Source: Bacteroidota bacterium (GTDB taxonomy: Bacteria; Bacteroidota; Bacteroidia; Flavobacteriales_F; PHOS-HE28). Taken from it: a stretch of DNA of 53,070 nucleotides. The stretch covers positions 1-53,070 of the forward strand of contig JAFEAI010000270.1 in the NCBI GenBank assembly GCA_018266475.1, read 5' to 3'. The notes below the pieces were generated by a model. That model saw nothing but the letters and a program-made list of their open reading frames with translations, ran no database searches and was not told where the DNA came from. Made by a program: the position numbers and the translations under genes. Shown here piece after piece: positions 35,901 through 41,456 of this stretch (position 1 is the first letter of the stretch; each line of letters opens with the position of its first letter).

Positions 35901-36507
35901 CATGAAGCTCAACATCCAGCAGTTCCAGCGCACCTGGGGCCCGGGCCTGCCCGATGCCAAGGAACGCCTGGACCGCTTTAGCAACGGGCTGGTGGAGCAG
36001 ATCGACGCGCTGGGCCGCATCGCCGGCGAGTTCTCCGATTTCGCCCGCATGCCCCACGCACAGGCCCAACCCATCGACCTGCGGGAAGTGGTAGCGGCCT
36101 CCGTGGTGCTTTTCGCCAATCAGCCCGAGGCCCGCGTTGCCCTGCATGGCGGCCCTGCCCTCACGGTGCATGCCGACCGTGAGCACTTGCTCCGCGTGTT
36201 CAACAACCTGATCAAAAACGCCCTGCAGGCCATCCCGCAGGGCCGGCCGGGGCAAGTGGAAATTTGGCTTCGCCAGGAAAATGGCGAGGCCGTGGTGGAA
36301 GTGCGCGACAACGGCACCGGCATTACCGAAGCGGACCGCGAGCGCATCTTCCAACCCAGCTTCACCACCAAGAACAGCGGCATGGGCCTGGGCCTGGCCA
36401 TGGTGCAGCGCATGGTGGAAAATGCCGGCGGCAGGGTGTGGTTCACCACGGAGGAAAGCAAGGGCAGCAGCTTCTTTGTGGCATTGCCGTTGGAGAAAGT
36501 GGGGTAA
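32941..36507 (+). CDS. NtrY-like sensor histidine kinase with large membrane sensor region
   Basis: From ATG 32941 it encodes 1188 residues. There is an N-terminal helix and extracytoplasmic part, seven or more helices (about 195-440), then further helices near 680-700, 714-735 and 885-907. A HAMP domain follows (about 905-965), the dimerisation helix with H-box VAHEIKNPLTP (His near residue 979), N-box NNLIKNALQAI, G1 DNGTGI and F/G2 FTTKNSGMGLGLAM. HEIKNPLTPMKLNIQQ is the NtrY/ATPase type of H-box. All catalytic elements are present. No response regulator is adjacent. The large multi-helix N-terminus is not a named sensor domain that I recognise. Downstream lies a strong hairpin. Confidence 0.88.
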   Translation: MRRPLILLVLAVALGLASAVLRDRPPGERLAAAAASLQVQVGRASRALAARAHQVLQQDSLDMGAAHVPGEGGLRLYRNGSVIAWTDHAPVSDAALDTARAAHINLPDGIYLHAMAADGARSVHAVQRLWFRPPFENQYLATHFEPGFRVPHGMVAEQGMGPGAEVRDAAGRVMFRLQWKDGLPAPGAASLAALLIALAAAAAGVGALWLFAARMAGPGWSVALFVAVLGGARLAMLARGSFGTLADLPLFDPSLFASSFLVPSLGDLLINAAILLCMVLFLGHAVRRAGPPANPWPAAAAGLLLVFAGAVRLSEVMAGLVHDGSVALNLFRVQDLDGYSMAALLAIGLLLAAWCLLADALLRWTATSLAPRRWWYTAALVCLACMAFNHWRGQYDLVPVLWPLPALWLVQRMQRRPGMIPALALIAVLALFTAHVLNRQTFKRMAMDREALAETATTREDPVVELLFDEAGKAMARDAALAKWLRSGVPCSSAELDRLVRQPFFGGYWDRYELRFYLVGAGGRSFCSTSPDAAATADVVEERFEQGVPVGQHGDLRITGRPGESALYMGRLPLADALLFVELRPRLVTDGLGFPELLLAGRRPSPFKPARFVRARYERGVLTASSGPFVFPVAWQRPVPAEGSHWEAGGYDLLAQGDPRGALVVLGYQIPSAWDHVTTFSFLFLLYCLLAALAAAILLLRRGNMGAMGISAKVRLGMVGLAIAGLLLFTFGMRRLTGVRQEQRSSRILDERTRGALAMLRQALHGEDALAPAMGPYLDHLLVRLSDVFFTDLSLYAPDGQLLATSREQVFNAGLLGRRMDPRAFQRLAQQGASSFIHGEHIGSAAFSTAYMPFRNDQGRVLAYLALPYFARQAEVEQERASSYVSLVNLFTLLFLLSAVAAALITQWTTRPLELLRRGLERIRLGAVNEPIGYRGDDELGQLVNVYNRKVAELQESAERLARSERESAWREMAKQVAHEIKNPLTPMKLNIQQFQRTWGPGLPDAKERLDRFSNGLVEQIDALGRIAGEFSDFARMPHAQAQPIDLREVVAASVVLFANQPEARVALHGGPALTVHADREHLLRVFNNLIKNALQAIPQGRPGQVEIWLRQENGEAVVEVRDNGTGITEADRERIFQPSFTTKNSGMGLGLAMVQRMVENAGGRVWFTTEESKGSSFFVALPLEKVG

Positions 36508-36536
36508 TGCGGCTTTGAAGGTACCCCCCGTGTTCC

Positions 36537-36588
36537 GGTGGATAGGATGGACGGGGGCCATTGGGCCACCCCGTCCATCCCGTCCACC
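36537..36588. terminator. Hairpin downstream of histidine kinase
   Basis: Two 20-base arms (36537-36556 and 36569-36588) pair except for two mismatches, with a 12-base loop. There is no adjacent T-run. It is placed 30 bp after the kinase stop and before the duplicated enoyl-CoA hydratase leader. It may act as a transcript end or as a repeat of the GGATGGACGGG type. Confidence 0.55.
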
Positions 36589-36610
36589 TATTGCACGTAG
36601 CCCAGCCGGG

Positions 36611-36618
36611 TACACTTG
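36611..36618 (+). promoter_or_regulatory. -7-like element TACACTTG of the truncated copy
   Basis: The truncated upstream copy keeps the element in slightly altered form (TACACTTG against TACATTTG at 37314), 23 bp before its ATG. Confidence 0.45.
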
Positions 36619-36640
36619 CCCAAGAACTAGCTTACCCAAC

Positions 36641-36729
36641 ATGGCCCATCAGATCCTCCTGATCGCCGACGCCGGCGGCACCCGCACCATCACCATCAAC
36701 CGGCCGGACCAGCTCAACGCGCTGAACCG
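36641..36729 (+). pseudogene. 5' fragment of enoyl-CoA hydratase
   Basis: It encodes MAHQILLIADAGGTRTITIN and then RPDQLNALNR, closely matching the first 30 residues of the complete gene at 37344. It then changes to a short unrelated tail that ends at 36769 next to the TA pair. It is a truncated copy and has lost the oxyanion hole and catalytic glutamates. Confidence 0.9.
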
Positions 36730-36747
36730 GACCTCCCTTGTATTTGG

Positions 36748-36755
36748 TAGCTTTG
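36748..36755 (+). promoter_or_regulatory. Bacteroidota -7 element TAGCTTTG of a toxin-antitoxin pair
   Basis: TAGCTTTG lies 16 bp before the ATG of the antitoxin, immediately after the end of the truncated enoyl-CoA hydratase copy. The inserted cassette therefore carries its own promoter. Confidence 0.5.
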
Positions 36756-36771
36756 TACAAAGACGCTGAAC

Positions 36772-37011
36772 ATGACGGCCATTGAATTGCGCACCGAGAT
36801 CATTGGTTTGGTCCGGGAGACCAAGGATGTTGACCTGCTTACTTGGTTGCGCAACATGCTTCGCGACAATGCGAGGCACGGAACCATGGATGCGGAAATG
36901 TTGGAGATGGCAGTTCGCAGCGAGGAGGCAATTAAGCGTGGGGAAGTGTACACCCATGATGAGGCCTTGGCTTATTTGAAGCACGAGCGAAGGCGGCGTG
37001 AGACCAAATGA
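36772..37011 (+). CDS. Type II antitoxin, small helical protein (partner of ParE)
   Basis: A 79-residue, charged, predicted helical protein (MTAIELRTEIIGLVRETKDVD ... KRGEVYTHDEALAYLKHERRRRETK). The N-terminal helix and the ...GExxTHDEA... C-terminal segment are typical of a Bacteroidota antitoxin family whose genes precede ParE/RelE toxins. The stop overlaps the toxin start as ATGA (37008-37011), so the pair is translationally coupled. It should neutralise the downstream toxin and repress the operon. It sits in a cassette flanked by two copies of the enoyl-CoA hydratase 5' end. Confidence 0.75.
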   Translation: MTAIELRTEIIGLVRETKDVDLLTWLRNMLRDNARHGTMDAEMLEMAVRSEEAIKRGEVYTHDEALAYLKHERRRRETK

Positions 37012-37307
37012 GGCTGGTCTACACCCGGCCAGCACTGGAGCGCATCGCCGAGATCCAGACTTTTTGGGCCGATCATACCACTGAGGACAAGGCAGAGGAG
37101 CTGGTGACCTCCTTGATGGAAAAGACAAAGCAATTGTTGGCCAATCCGCTTCGAGGCTTTCCGGAACCCAAACTCGCCAGATTGGGCTTGGGTCATCGGG
37201 GGCTCTTGCTCGGCAGGTTCAAGGTGATCTACTACGTCTCCGGCGAAGAGGTCCACATCACCGACTTCTTCGATACCAAGCAACACCCTTCCCGCATGCG
37301 CGGTTGA
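37008..37307 (+). CDS. RelE/ParE family toxin
   Basis: A 99-residue protein with the RelE/ParE fold pattern: LVYTRPALERIAEIQTFWA at the start, KTKQLLANPLRGFPEP in the middle, and HRGLLLGRFKVIYYVSGEEVHITDFFD at the end. ParE toxins inhibit gyrase, RelE toxins cleave mRNA; sequence alone does not decide which. Its start overlaps the antitoxin by four bases. The stop TGA lies on the first bases of the second copy of the enoyl-CoA hydratase leader (37307), marking the end of the inserted cassette. Confidence 0.85.
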   Translation: MRLVYTRPALERIAEIQTFWADHTTEDKAEELVTSLMEKTKQLLANPLRGFPEPKLARLGLGHRGLLLGRFKVIYYVSGEEVHITDFFDTKQHPSRMRG

Positions 37308-37432
37308 GCCGGGTACATTTGCCCAAGAACCAGCTTACCCAACATGGCCCATCAGAACCTCCTGATCGCGGACGACAACGGCACCCGCACCATCACCATC
37401 AACCGGCCGGACCAGCTCAACGCGCTGAACCG
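37307..37432 (+). repeat. Direct repeat B: leader and 5' end of the intact enoyl-CoA hydratase
   Basis: The second copy of the 126-bp repeat, directly after the toxin stop codon. It carries the TACATTTG element, leader and first 30 codons of the complete gene. Confidence 0.95.
37314..37321 (+). promoter_or_regulatory. Bacteroidota -7 element TACATTTG of enoyl-CoA hydratase
   Basis: TACATTTG fits TAnnTTTG exactly and lies 22 bp before the ATG at 37344. It is inside direct repeat B, which shows that the duplication kept a working promoter for the intact gene. Confidence 0.55.
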
Positions 37433-38126
37433 TGCCACCATCGCCGAGCTGGACCAAGCCCTCACCGAGGCCGAAGCCGACAAGGGCGTGCGCGTGCTCA
37501 TCATCACCGGCAGCGGGCCCAAGGCCTTCGTGGCCGGCGCCGACATCAAGGAGTTCGCCCACTTCAGCGTGGAGGAAGGCAAACGGCTCAGCGCCGAAGG
37601 CCACAAGCAACTGTTCGACCATGTGGAACGGCTCGGCAAGCCGGTGATCGCCGCCGTGAACGGGTTTGCACTGGGCGGCGGGCTGGAGCTGGCCATGAGC
37701 TGCCACCTGCGCGTGGCCAGCGACAATGCCCGCATGGGGCTGCCCGAGACCAGCTTGGGCGTGATCCCCGGTTACGGCGGCACGCAGCGCCTGGCCCGCT
37801 TGGTGGGCAAGGGCAAGGCCATGGAAATGATCTTCACCGCAGGCATGATCAAGGCCGAAGAAGCCCTGCAATGGGGCTTGGTGAACCATGTGGTGCCGCA
37901 GGCTGAACTCCTGGCCAAGTGCAACGAACTGGCCACGGCGATCATGAAGAACAGCCCTACCGCCTTGGCCGCCGCCATCCGCGCGGTGAACGCGGGCTTT
38001 GAGCCGGGCGTGGACGGCATGCAACGCGAGATCGAGGAGTTCGGCAAGTGCTTCGGCACCGCGGATTTTTTGGAGGGGACCGGGGCGTTCATGGAGAAGA
38101 GGAAGGCGGCGTTCAAGGGGAATTAA
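37344..38126 (+). CDS. Enoyl-CoA hydratase/isomerase (crotonase) family protein
   Basis: A 260-residue crotonase. The oxyanion-hole segments are AFVAGADIKEF (61-71) and GFALGGG (107-113), and the two catalytic glutamates of true hydratases are Glu115 (GLELAM) and Glu135 (GLPETSLG). The length and C-terminal FMEKRKAAFKG tail are normal. It hydrates trans-2-enoyl-CoA in beta-oxidation or a related pathway. The 5' end exists twice in the window because a toxin-antitoxin cassette lies between the truncated and the complete copy. The intact gene retains leader and promoter. The 3' end is followed by GCAGATG-type repeats. Confidence 0.95.
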   Translation: MAHQNLLIADDNGTRTITINRPDQLNALNRATIAELDQALTEAEADKGVRVLIITGSGPKAFVAGADIKEFAHFSVEEGKRLSAEGHKQLFDHVERLGKPVIAAVNGFALGGGLELAMSCHLRVASDNARMGLPETSLGVIPGYGGTQRLARLVGKGKAMEMIFTAGMIKAEEALQWGLVNHVVPQAELLAKCNELATAIMKNSPTALAAAIRAVNAGFEPGVDGMQREIEEFGKCFGTADFLEGTGAFMEKRKAAFKGN

Positions 38127-38129
38127 AAC

Positions 38130-38190
38130 CGCGGATGAACGCAGATGGGCGCAGATGGGCGCACCTTCCCCATTCGGGTCCATTGGCGTT
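38130..38190. repeat. GCAGATG-family repeat
   Basis: ACCGCGGATGAACGCAGATG and two GGCGCAGATG blocks, followed by CATTGGCGTTCATGCC, belong to the same family as the array at 133-445 and the copies near 909-1213. It begins three bases after the enoyl-CoA hydratase stop codon. Confidence 0.7.
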
Positions 38191-38224
38191 CATGCCGGAA
38201 TCCCAAGCCTGTACCAACCATGGG

Positions 38225-38232
38225 TAGATTTG
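38225..38232 (+). promoter_or_regulatory. Bacteroidota -7 element TAGATTTG (orphan parD)
   Basis: TAGATTTG lies 18 bp before the ATG at 38251; the paralogous copy has TATATTTG at the same position. Confidence 0.55.
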
Positions 38233-38250
38233 CACACAAGCCTTCACGCC

Positions 38251-38502
38251 ATGGCCAAGAACACCTCCCTCCTGCTGGGCGACCACTATGAGAAATTCGT
38301 TGCCCAGCAGCTCAAGTCGGGCAAGTTTTCCTCGGCCAGCGAAGTGATCCGCTCCGCGTTGCGGTTGTTCGAGTTCGAGGAGAGGAAAAGGGAAAGTCTG
38401 ATCAAGGCGTTGAAGAAAGGGGAAAGCTCCGGCTTTATCGAAAGCTTCGACCGCACGGAGTTCCTGAAGGACCTGCACCGGAAACACGTCCGCAAAGGAT
38501 GA
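38251..38502 (+). CDS. Orphan ParD-family antitoxin
   Basis: An 83-residue ribbon-helix-helix protein (NTSLLLGDHYEKFVAQQLKS then SASEVIRSALRLFE) of the ParD/CopG type. It is nearly identical to the antitoxin at 39598. After its stop the sequence diverges at once from the paralogous locus, so no toxin follows. It may be an anti-addiction remnant that neutralises the ParE at 39846, or it may autoregulate its promoter. A homologous promoter (TAGATTTG) is retained. Confidence 0.85.
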   Translation: MAKNTSLLLGDHYEKFVAQQLKSGKFSSASEVIRSALRLFEFEERKRESLIKALKKGESSGFIESFDRTEFLKDLHRKHVRKG

Positions 38503-38589
38503 GGCAAGCGCCGGGTTCACGTTGTGGCCTCGCGCTGATACCCGAGCGACGGGATGGGCAAATTGAATAAGTTACTAACACCATAGAGC

Positions 38590-39114
38590 ATGCTGGCTCA
38601 AACCCAAACAGATGGATTCGGCATAGTACTGGTCATTGTTGCGATGGCGCTACTGGCCATTGCCGTGTATCTGGTGCGAAACATTCACAAGAGCTCCGTG
38701 GCCACGACCATTTATGCTAAGCCGATCTCCTCTCTCCATCCCCCTGCTCCTGAGCCGTCATTCGTGTTCACATACAGATGGAACGGCACGGAATACCCCA
38801 GCCCACTGCTCCCCCAAATTGCGGTCAGGTTTCGCGACGAATGCAAACAGGCGTTGACCCCGTTTGCGAAAACACTTGAGGTCGCAGGTGGAGAGGTCCA
38901 CATTGCCGTTGACTGCCCGGTGATCGCGCTCATGAAAATGTCGGTACGCATCTTGGGTGTCGAAAAGGATGTACAGGAGCGCATCGTGGCGGCATTGCCG
39001 AAAGAGCTGGGATCTGCACAACCCGATTGGAACCTAAGTGAACGCATAGGCGCGCGTGGCGGCCGATACACGCTAAACAACAAAGGGAACCGCGTGTACA
39101 AGAAAAAACAATAG
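38590..39114 (+). CDS. Small single-pass membrane protein of unknown function
   Basis: A 174-residue protein with one strong N-terminal helix (IVLVIVAMALLAIAVYLV, residues 12-29), then a proline-rich segment and a soluble part. The ending (RYTLNNKGNRVYKKKQ) is basic. I do not recognise a family. It lies between the two parD copies, in a stretch with REP-like short palindromes, and its codon usage looks plausible for coding. It may be cargo of the same island or a resident gene. Confidence 0.5.
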   Translation: MLAQTQTDGFGIVLVIVAMALLAIAVYLVRNIHKSSVATTIYAKPISSLHPPAPEPSFVFTYRWNGTEYPSPLLPQIAVRFRDECKQALTPFAKTLEVAGGEVHIAVDCPVIALMKMSVRILGVEKDVQERIVAALPKELGSAQPDWNLSERIGARGGRYTLNNKGNRVYKKKQ

Positions 39115-39174
39115 CCACCATCCCGGCGCCCGGCTGTTTGCCGAGTGCCTGCCCTCTCGCGGCCTCCGGCCTTT

Positions 39175-39414
39175 TCAACCCTCATCACCTAACATTTTCA
39201 ACACACTTTCCGGATGTGCGCTGCTGTGTGCATAGTGCTCCGGCAAGGTAACAAGTCCTTGCTCAACCGGGTTGTTGTGGATGTGATCCAGCACCACCTC
39301 AGCGCAACGCTTTCGCCTGCACACGTCCATCCGTCCGATACGCATCGGACCCACCACTGTGAACGTGCAGAAATATGAGGATCCCGGAACGTGGGCTTTC
39401 AGGTGTTCGCTCAT
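39175..39414 (-). pseudogene. Decayed RAYT-type (IS200-like, Y1) transposase fragment
   Basis: A 79-residue frame that joins the N-terminal region of a REP-associated tyrosine transposase (SSYFCTFTVVG ... MDVCRRKRCAEVVLD) to its C-terminal region (HIHNNPVEQGLVTLPEHYAHSSA). IHNNPVxxGLV...YxxSSA is the conserved end of these proteins. The middle, with the HUH metal site and catalytic tyrosine (about 80-100 residues in the family), is missing. It is therefore an internally deleted, inactive relic. It lies between two parD copies. Confidence 0.8.
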
Positions 39415-39571
39415 GGAATGGCGAATGGAACAGGAGCCCGCCAGAGGCGGATCAAGGGTCGGGCACTCGGCAGAGCATTGGATCTACTGGTTAAGCCGAG
39501 CGCCGGGATCCTTCTTTAACCCTCGCGCACCCGAGCGTCGGGTTGGATGCCATGCCTGTACCAACCATTGG

Positions 39572-39579
39572 TATATTTG
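39572..39579 (+). promoter_or_regulatory. Bacteroidota -7 element TATATTTG (parDE)
   Basis: TATATTTG lies 18 bp before the parD ATG and matches TAnnTTTG. Confidence 0.55.
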
Positions 39580-39597
39580 CACACAAGCCTTCACGCC

Positions 39598-39849
39598 ATG
39601 GCCAAGAACACATCCATCCTTCTGGGCGACCACTATGAGAAATTCATTGCCCAACAGCTTAAGTCGGGCAAGTTTTCCTCGGCCAGCGAGGTGATCCGCT
39701 CCGCGCTGCGGTTGTTCGAGTTCGAGGAGACGAAAAGGGAAAGTCTGATCAAGGCGTTGAAGAAAGGGGAAAGCTCCGGCTTCATCGAAAACTTCGACCG
39801 CACGGAGTTCCTGAAAGGCCTGCACCGGAAACACGTCCGCAAAGGATGA
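39598..39849 (+). CDS. parD: ParD-family antitoxin
   Basis: An 83-residue ribbon-helix-helix antitoxin, differing at about seven positions from the orphan copy at 38251. The N-terminal strand (TSILLGDHYEKFI) and the helix SASEVIRSALRLFEFEE are DNA-binding features. The C-terminal half (SSGFIENFDRTEFLKGLH) should wrap around ParE. The stop overlaps the parE start as ATGA. It should repress its own promoter together with ParE. Confidence 0.9.
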   Translation: MAKNTSILLGDHYEKFIAQQLKSGKFSSASEVIRSALRLFEFEETKRESLIKALKKGESSGFIENFDRTEFLKGLHRKHVRKG

Positions 39850-40145
39850 GGCTGAAGGTCAGCCAAGCGGTAGCGGAAGACCTGGAAAACATTTGGTTGT
39901 ACACGGCGGAACACTGGTCGGTGGAACAAGCCGACCGGTACTTGGGCCAGCTCGCGGACGTGTTTGAGGTGATCCAGAACGACCCAACGACCGGCAAGGA
40001 CTGTAGTGAATTGCGCAAAGGCTATCGGCGCACGAAGGCCGGGTCGCATCTGATCTTCTTCCGGTTGAGCGATGAGGCCGATGCCATGGAGATCATCCGC
40101 GTACTGCACGAGCGGATGGGCCTGGAGGGCCGGTTGGGGGTGTAA
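39846..40145 (+). CDS. parE: ParE-family toxin
   Basis: A 99-residue ParE-type protein: MRLKVSQAVAEDLENIWLYTAEHWSVEQADRYL is the characteristic N-terminal helical hairpin. GYRRTKAGSHLIFFRLSDEADAMEIIRVLHERM is the C-terminal sheet, with HERM matching the family LHxxMD ending. ParE toxins poison DNA gyrase. The TAA stop is shared with the first bases of a 167-bp palindrome-ended element. With the coupled parD this is a complete module. Confidence 0.9.
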   Translation: MRLKVSQAVAEDLENIWLYTAEHWSVEQADRYLGQLADVFEVIQNDPTTGKDCSELRKGYRRTKAGSHLIFFRLSDEADAMEIIRVLHERMGLEGRLGV

Positions 40146-40309
40146 TACCAATTAGACATTCAATTCCGGCCAAAGATGCGCAGCTATTTTTTCGTAGGGC
40201 GATCCGTGACGGGCGTTGCGTAGCGGTGCCTACGGAACGCATGGCAAGGAGAAGCCATGCGGAAAAAGAGCAAGCAGATCGGCTGATATTGAAGGTCTAA
40301 TTGGTATAA
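40143..40309. repeat. 167-bp palindrome-ended (MITE-like) element, copy 2
   Basis: The same length, ends (TAATACC ... GGTATAA) and internal core (TTGCGTAGCGGTGCCTACGG) as the copy at 32086-32252. The arms ACCAATTAGAC and GTCTAATTGGT differ from copy 1 by a paired change (ATT/AAT to AAT/ATT), which keeps the hairpin. It starts on the parE TAA stop codon. Confidence 0.9.
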
Positions 40310-40583
40310 GCCCATGAAGCTGGCACTGGAAATCTTGGCATGCTACGCTTCGGGTACCCGAGTGCCGGGGCGGGGTCTTACTGTTTCCCCTGCTGCGCAA
40401 TAATGTCCATAAGCCGGTTGCAGAGGGCTTCCGTAGTACACCCACCAGTCGCCGCGCCTCCGGCAGGTGGGCCCGTCCTATTCCCTCCATGAACTCACTT
40501 TATGCTTGGACCGGAAGACTCGCGGAAGATGGGAGGCGCGCCAAGGGACGCGTGAGTCATTGGACACTTATCTTTGAACGGCC
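40310..40583. other. Intergenic region, possible minus-strand gene relic
   Basis: No intact gene. A minus-strand frame ending at 40378 encodes a plausible C-terminus (ALCNRLMDIIAQQGKQ) but has no recognisable start or domain upstream. A REP-like short palindrome (CCCGAGTGCCGGG) occurs at 40357-40369. Confidence 0.4.
40569..40576 (+). promoter_or_regulatory. Bacteroidota -7 element TATCTTTG
   Basis: TATCTTTG lies 7 bp before the antitoxin ATG, so a leader would be very short. Confidence 0.45.
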
Positions 40584-40790
40584 ATGAAGATCCTGCTGGA
40601 CATCAAGGAGAACAAGGCCGAATTTGTGCTGGAGTTGCTCAGGAACCTGCATTTCGTGAAGGCCACTCCCTTAACGGATACGAAGGCCAAGGTGCTTTCC
40701 GACCTCCGCGAAGCCGTGGAGGAAATGAAGTTGGTCAAAGCTGGTAAGAAGAATGGCAGGCCCGCGCGGGAGCTCCTCGAAGAGCTTTGA
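40584..40790 (+). CDS. DUF2683-type antitoxin
   Basis: A 68-residue protein beginning MKILLDIKENKAEFVLELLR and ending NGRPARELLEEL. This matches a common Bacteroidota antitoxin family whose first line (MKILLDIKDNK) and last line (PAKELLDEL) are strongly conserved. It normally precedes a RelE-like toxin containing SKGKGKSGGARVI, which is exactly what follows here, though in broken form. The promoter-like TATCTTTG is very close. Confidence 0.85.
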   Translation: MKILLDIKENKAEFVLELLRNLHFVKATPLTDTKAKVLSDLREAVEEMKLVKAGKKNGRPARELLEEL

Positions 40791-41113
40791 GGTCAGGAGC
40801 ATCGCCACCTTCGATCGCCAACTAAAAGCGCTGGCGATCGAAGCATGCTTCACTGATGGGCGATTTTGCGGCACTGCTTGACGATCTTGAACGCGACCCG
40901 TTCACGCTGGGTGCATCCTTGGGCAACGCATGTTACAAAGTGCGCATGGCCATCACCTCAAAGGGAAAAGGGAAGTCTGGAGGCGCACGTGTGATCCTGC
41001 ACGTGGTGGTGCGTGAACAACGAGTTTGGCTGCTGTCCATCTATGACAAAGCGGAAATGGACGGCATACCCATGAAGGAGATCAAACAACTCCTGCAGGA
41101 AGTGCCGTGCTGA
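40786..41113 (+). pseudogene. RelE-like toxin gene with frameshift
   Basis: The expected toxin N-terminus FEVRSIATFDRQLKALA is read from 40786. The rest, SKHASLMGDFAALLDDLE ... GNACYKVRMAITSKGKGKSG ... LLSIYDKAEMDGIPMKEIKQ, is in another frame from about 40840. The two parts join into a normal toxin of about 105 residues if one base near GCGATCGAAG is removed. No ATG is present at the family start position either; the nearest in-frame ATG is 40753, inside the antitoxin. The C-terminal frame has its own ATG at 40856. It is probably inactive unless the base is a sequencing error. Confidence 0.75.
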
Positions 41114-41304
41114 TCACAGGCGGCCGGCCGGTATGGCGCAAGCGTCCTTTTCCAACCTTCCGTGTTCATCCCTGCCCCCGCACCGGCTTTGCCCCATGGC
41201 GTCCTCCGCAAACGCGCCGCCCTATCGGCCACCCGGCCGATAGGGCGGCACCGGGGGCGGCCTTCGGCAAAGCTGGATCCTGCTGCCCATCTTTGCCCCC
41301 CACC

Positions 41305-41389
41305 GCCCGGGTGGTGGAATGGTAGACACGAGGGACTTAAAATCCCTTGGTCCGCAAGGGCCGTGCGGGTTCAAGTCCCGCCCCGGGCA
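41305..41389 (+). tRNA. tRNA-Leu (anticodon UAA)
   Basis: An 85-base class II tRNA. The acceptor stem GCCCGGG pairs with CCCGGGC, followed by discriminator A. The anticodon stem and loop GGGACTTAAAATCCC present TAA. A long variable arm (CTTGGTCCGCAAGGGCCG) and the T loop GGTTCAAGTCC are visible. The 3' CCA is not encoded in full. A CATCTTTG sequence about 10 bp upstream may be part of the promoter. Confidence 0.95.
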
Positions 41390-41456
41390 CAGCATAGGCC
41401 GAGGAACGCGGTTGCCGTGCAAGGGCAACCGGTGGAGGAGAACCGGTGCTTGAGGC

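Larger units (their letters stand above)
36604..36729 (+). repeat. Direct repeat A: duplicated leader and 5' end of enoyl-CoA hydratase
   Basis: These 126 bp match 37307-37432 with about ten mismatches and a constant offset of 703 bp. The copy includes a TACACTTG promoter-like element, leader and the first 30 codons. The identity ends abruptly after CGCTGAACCG on both copies. Confidence 0.95.
38207..38505 (+). repeat. Direct repeat: parD leader and gene, copy 1
   Basis: These 299 bp match 39554-39852 with scattered mismatches and a constant offset of 1347 bp. The match ends seven bases into the parE start (ATGAGGC), so this copy has parD but lacks parE. Confidence 0.9.
39554..39852 (+). repeat. 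Direct repeat: parD leader and gene, copy 2
   Basis: The second copy of the 299-bp segment at 38207-38505; here the sequence continues into a complete parE gene. Confidence 0.9.

Noticed and set aside
32941-36507. Complete two-component operon
   Set aside because: No response-regulator gene lies within several kilobases on either strand.
36537-36588. Riboswitch upstream of the TA/hydratase region
   Set aside because: Only one simple hairpin is seen, with no conserved aptamer features and the wrong distance from a start codon.
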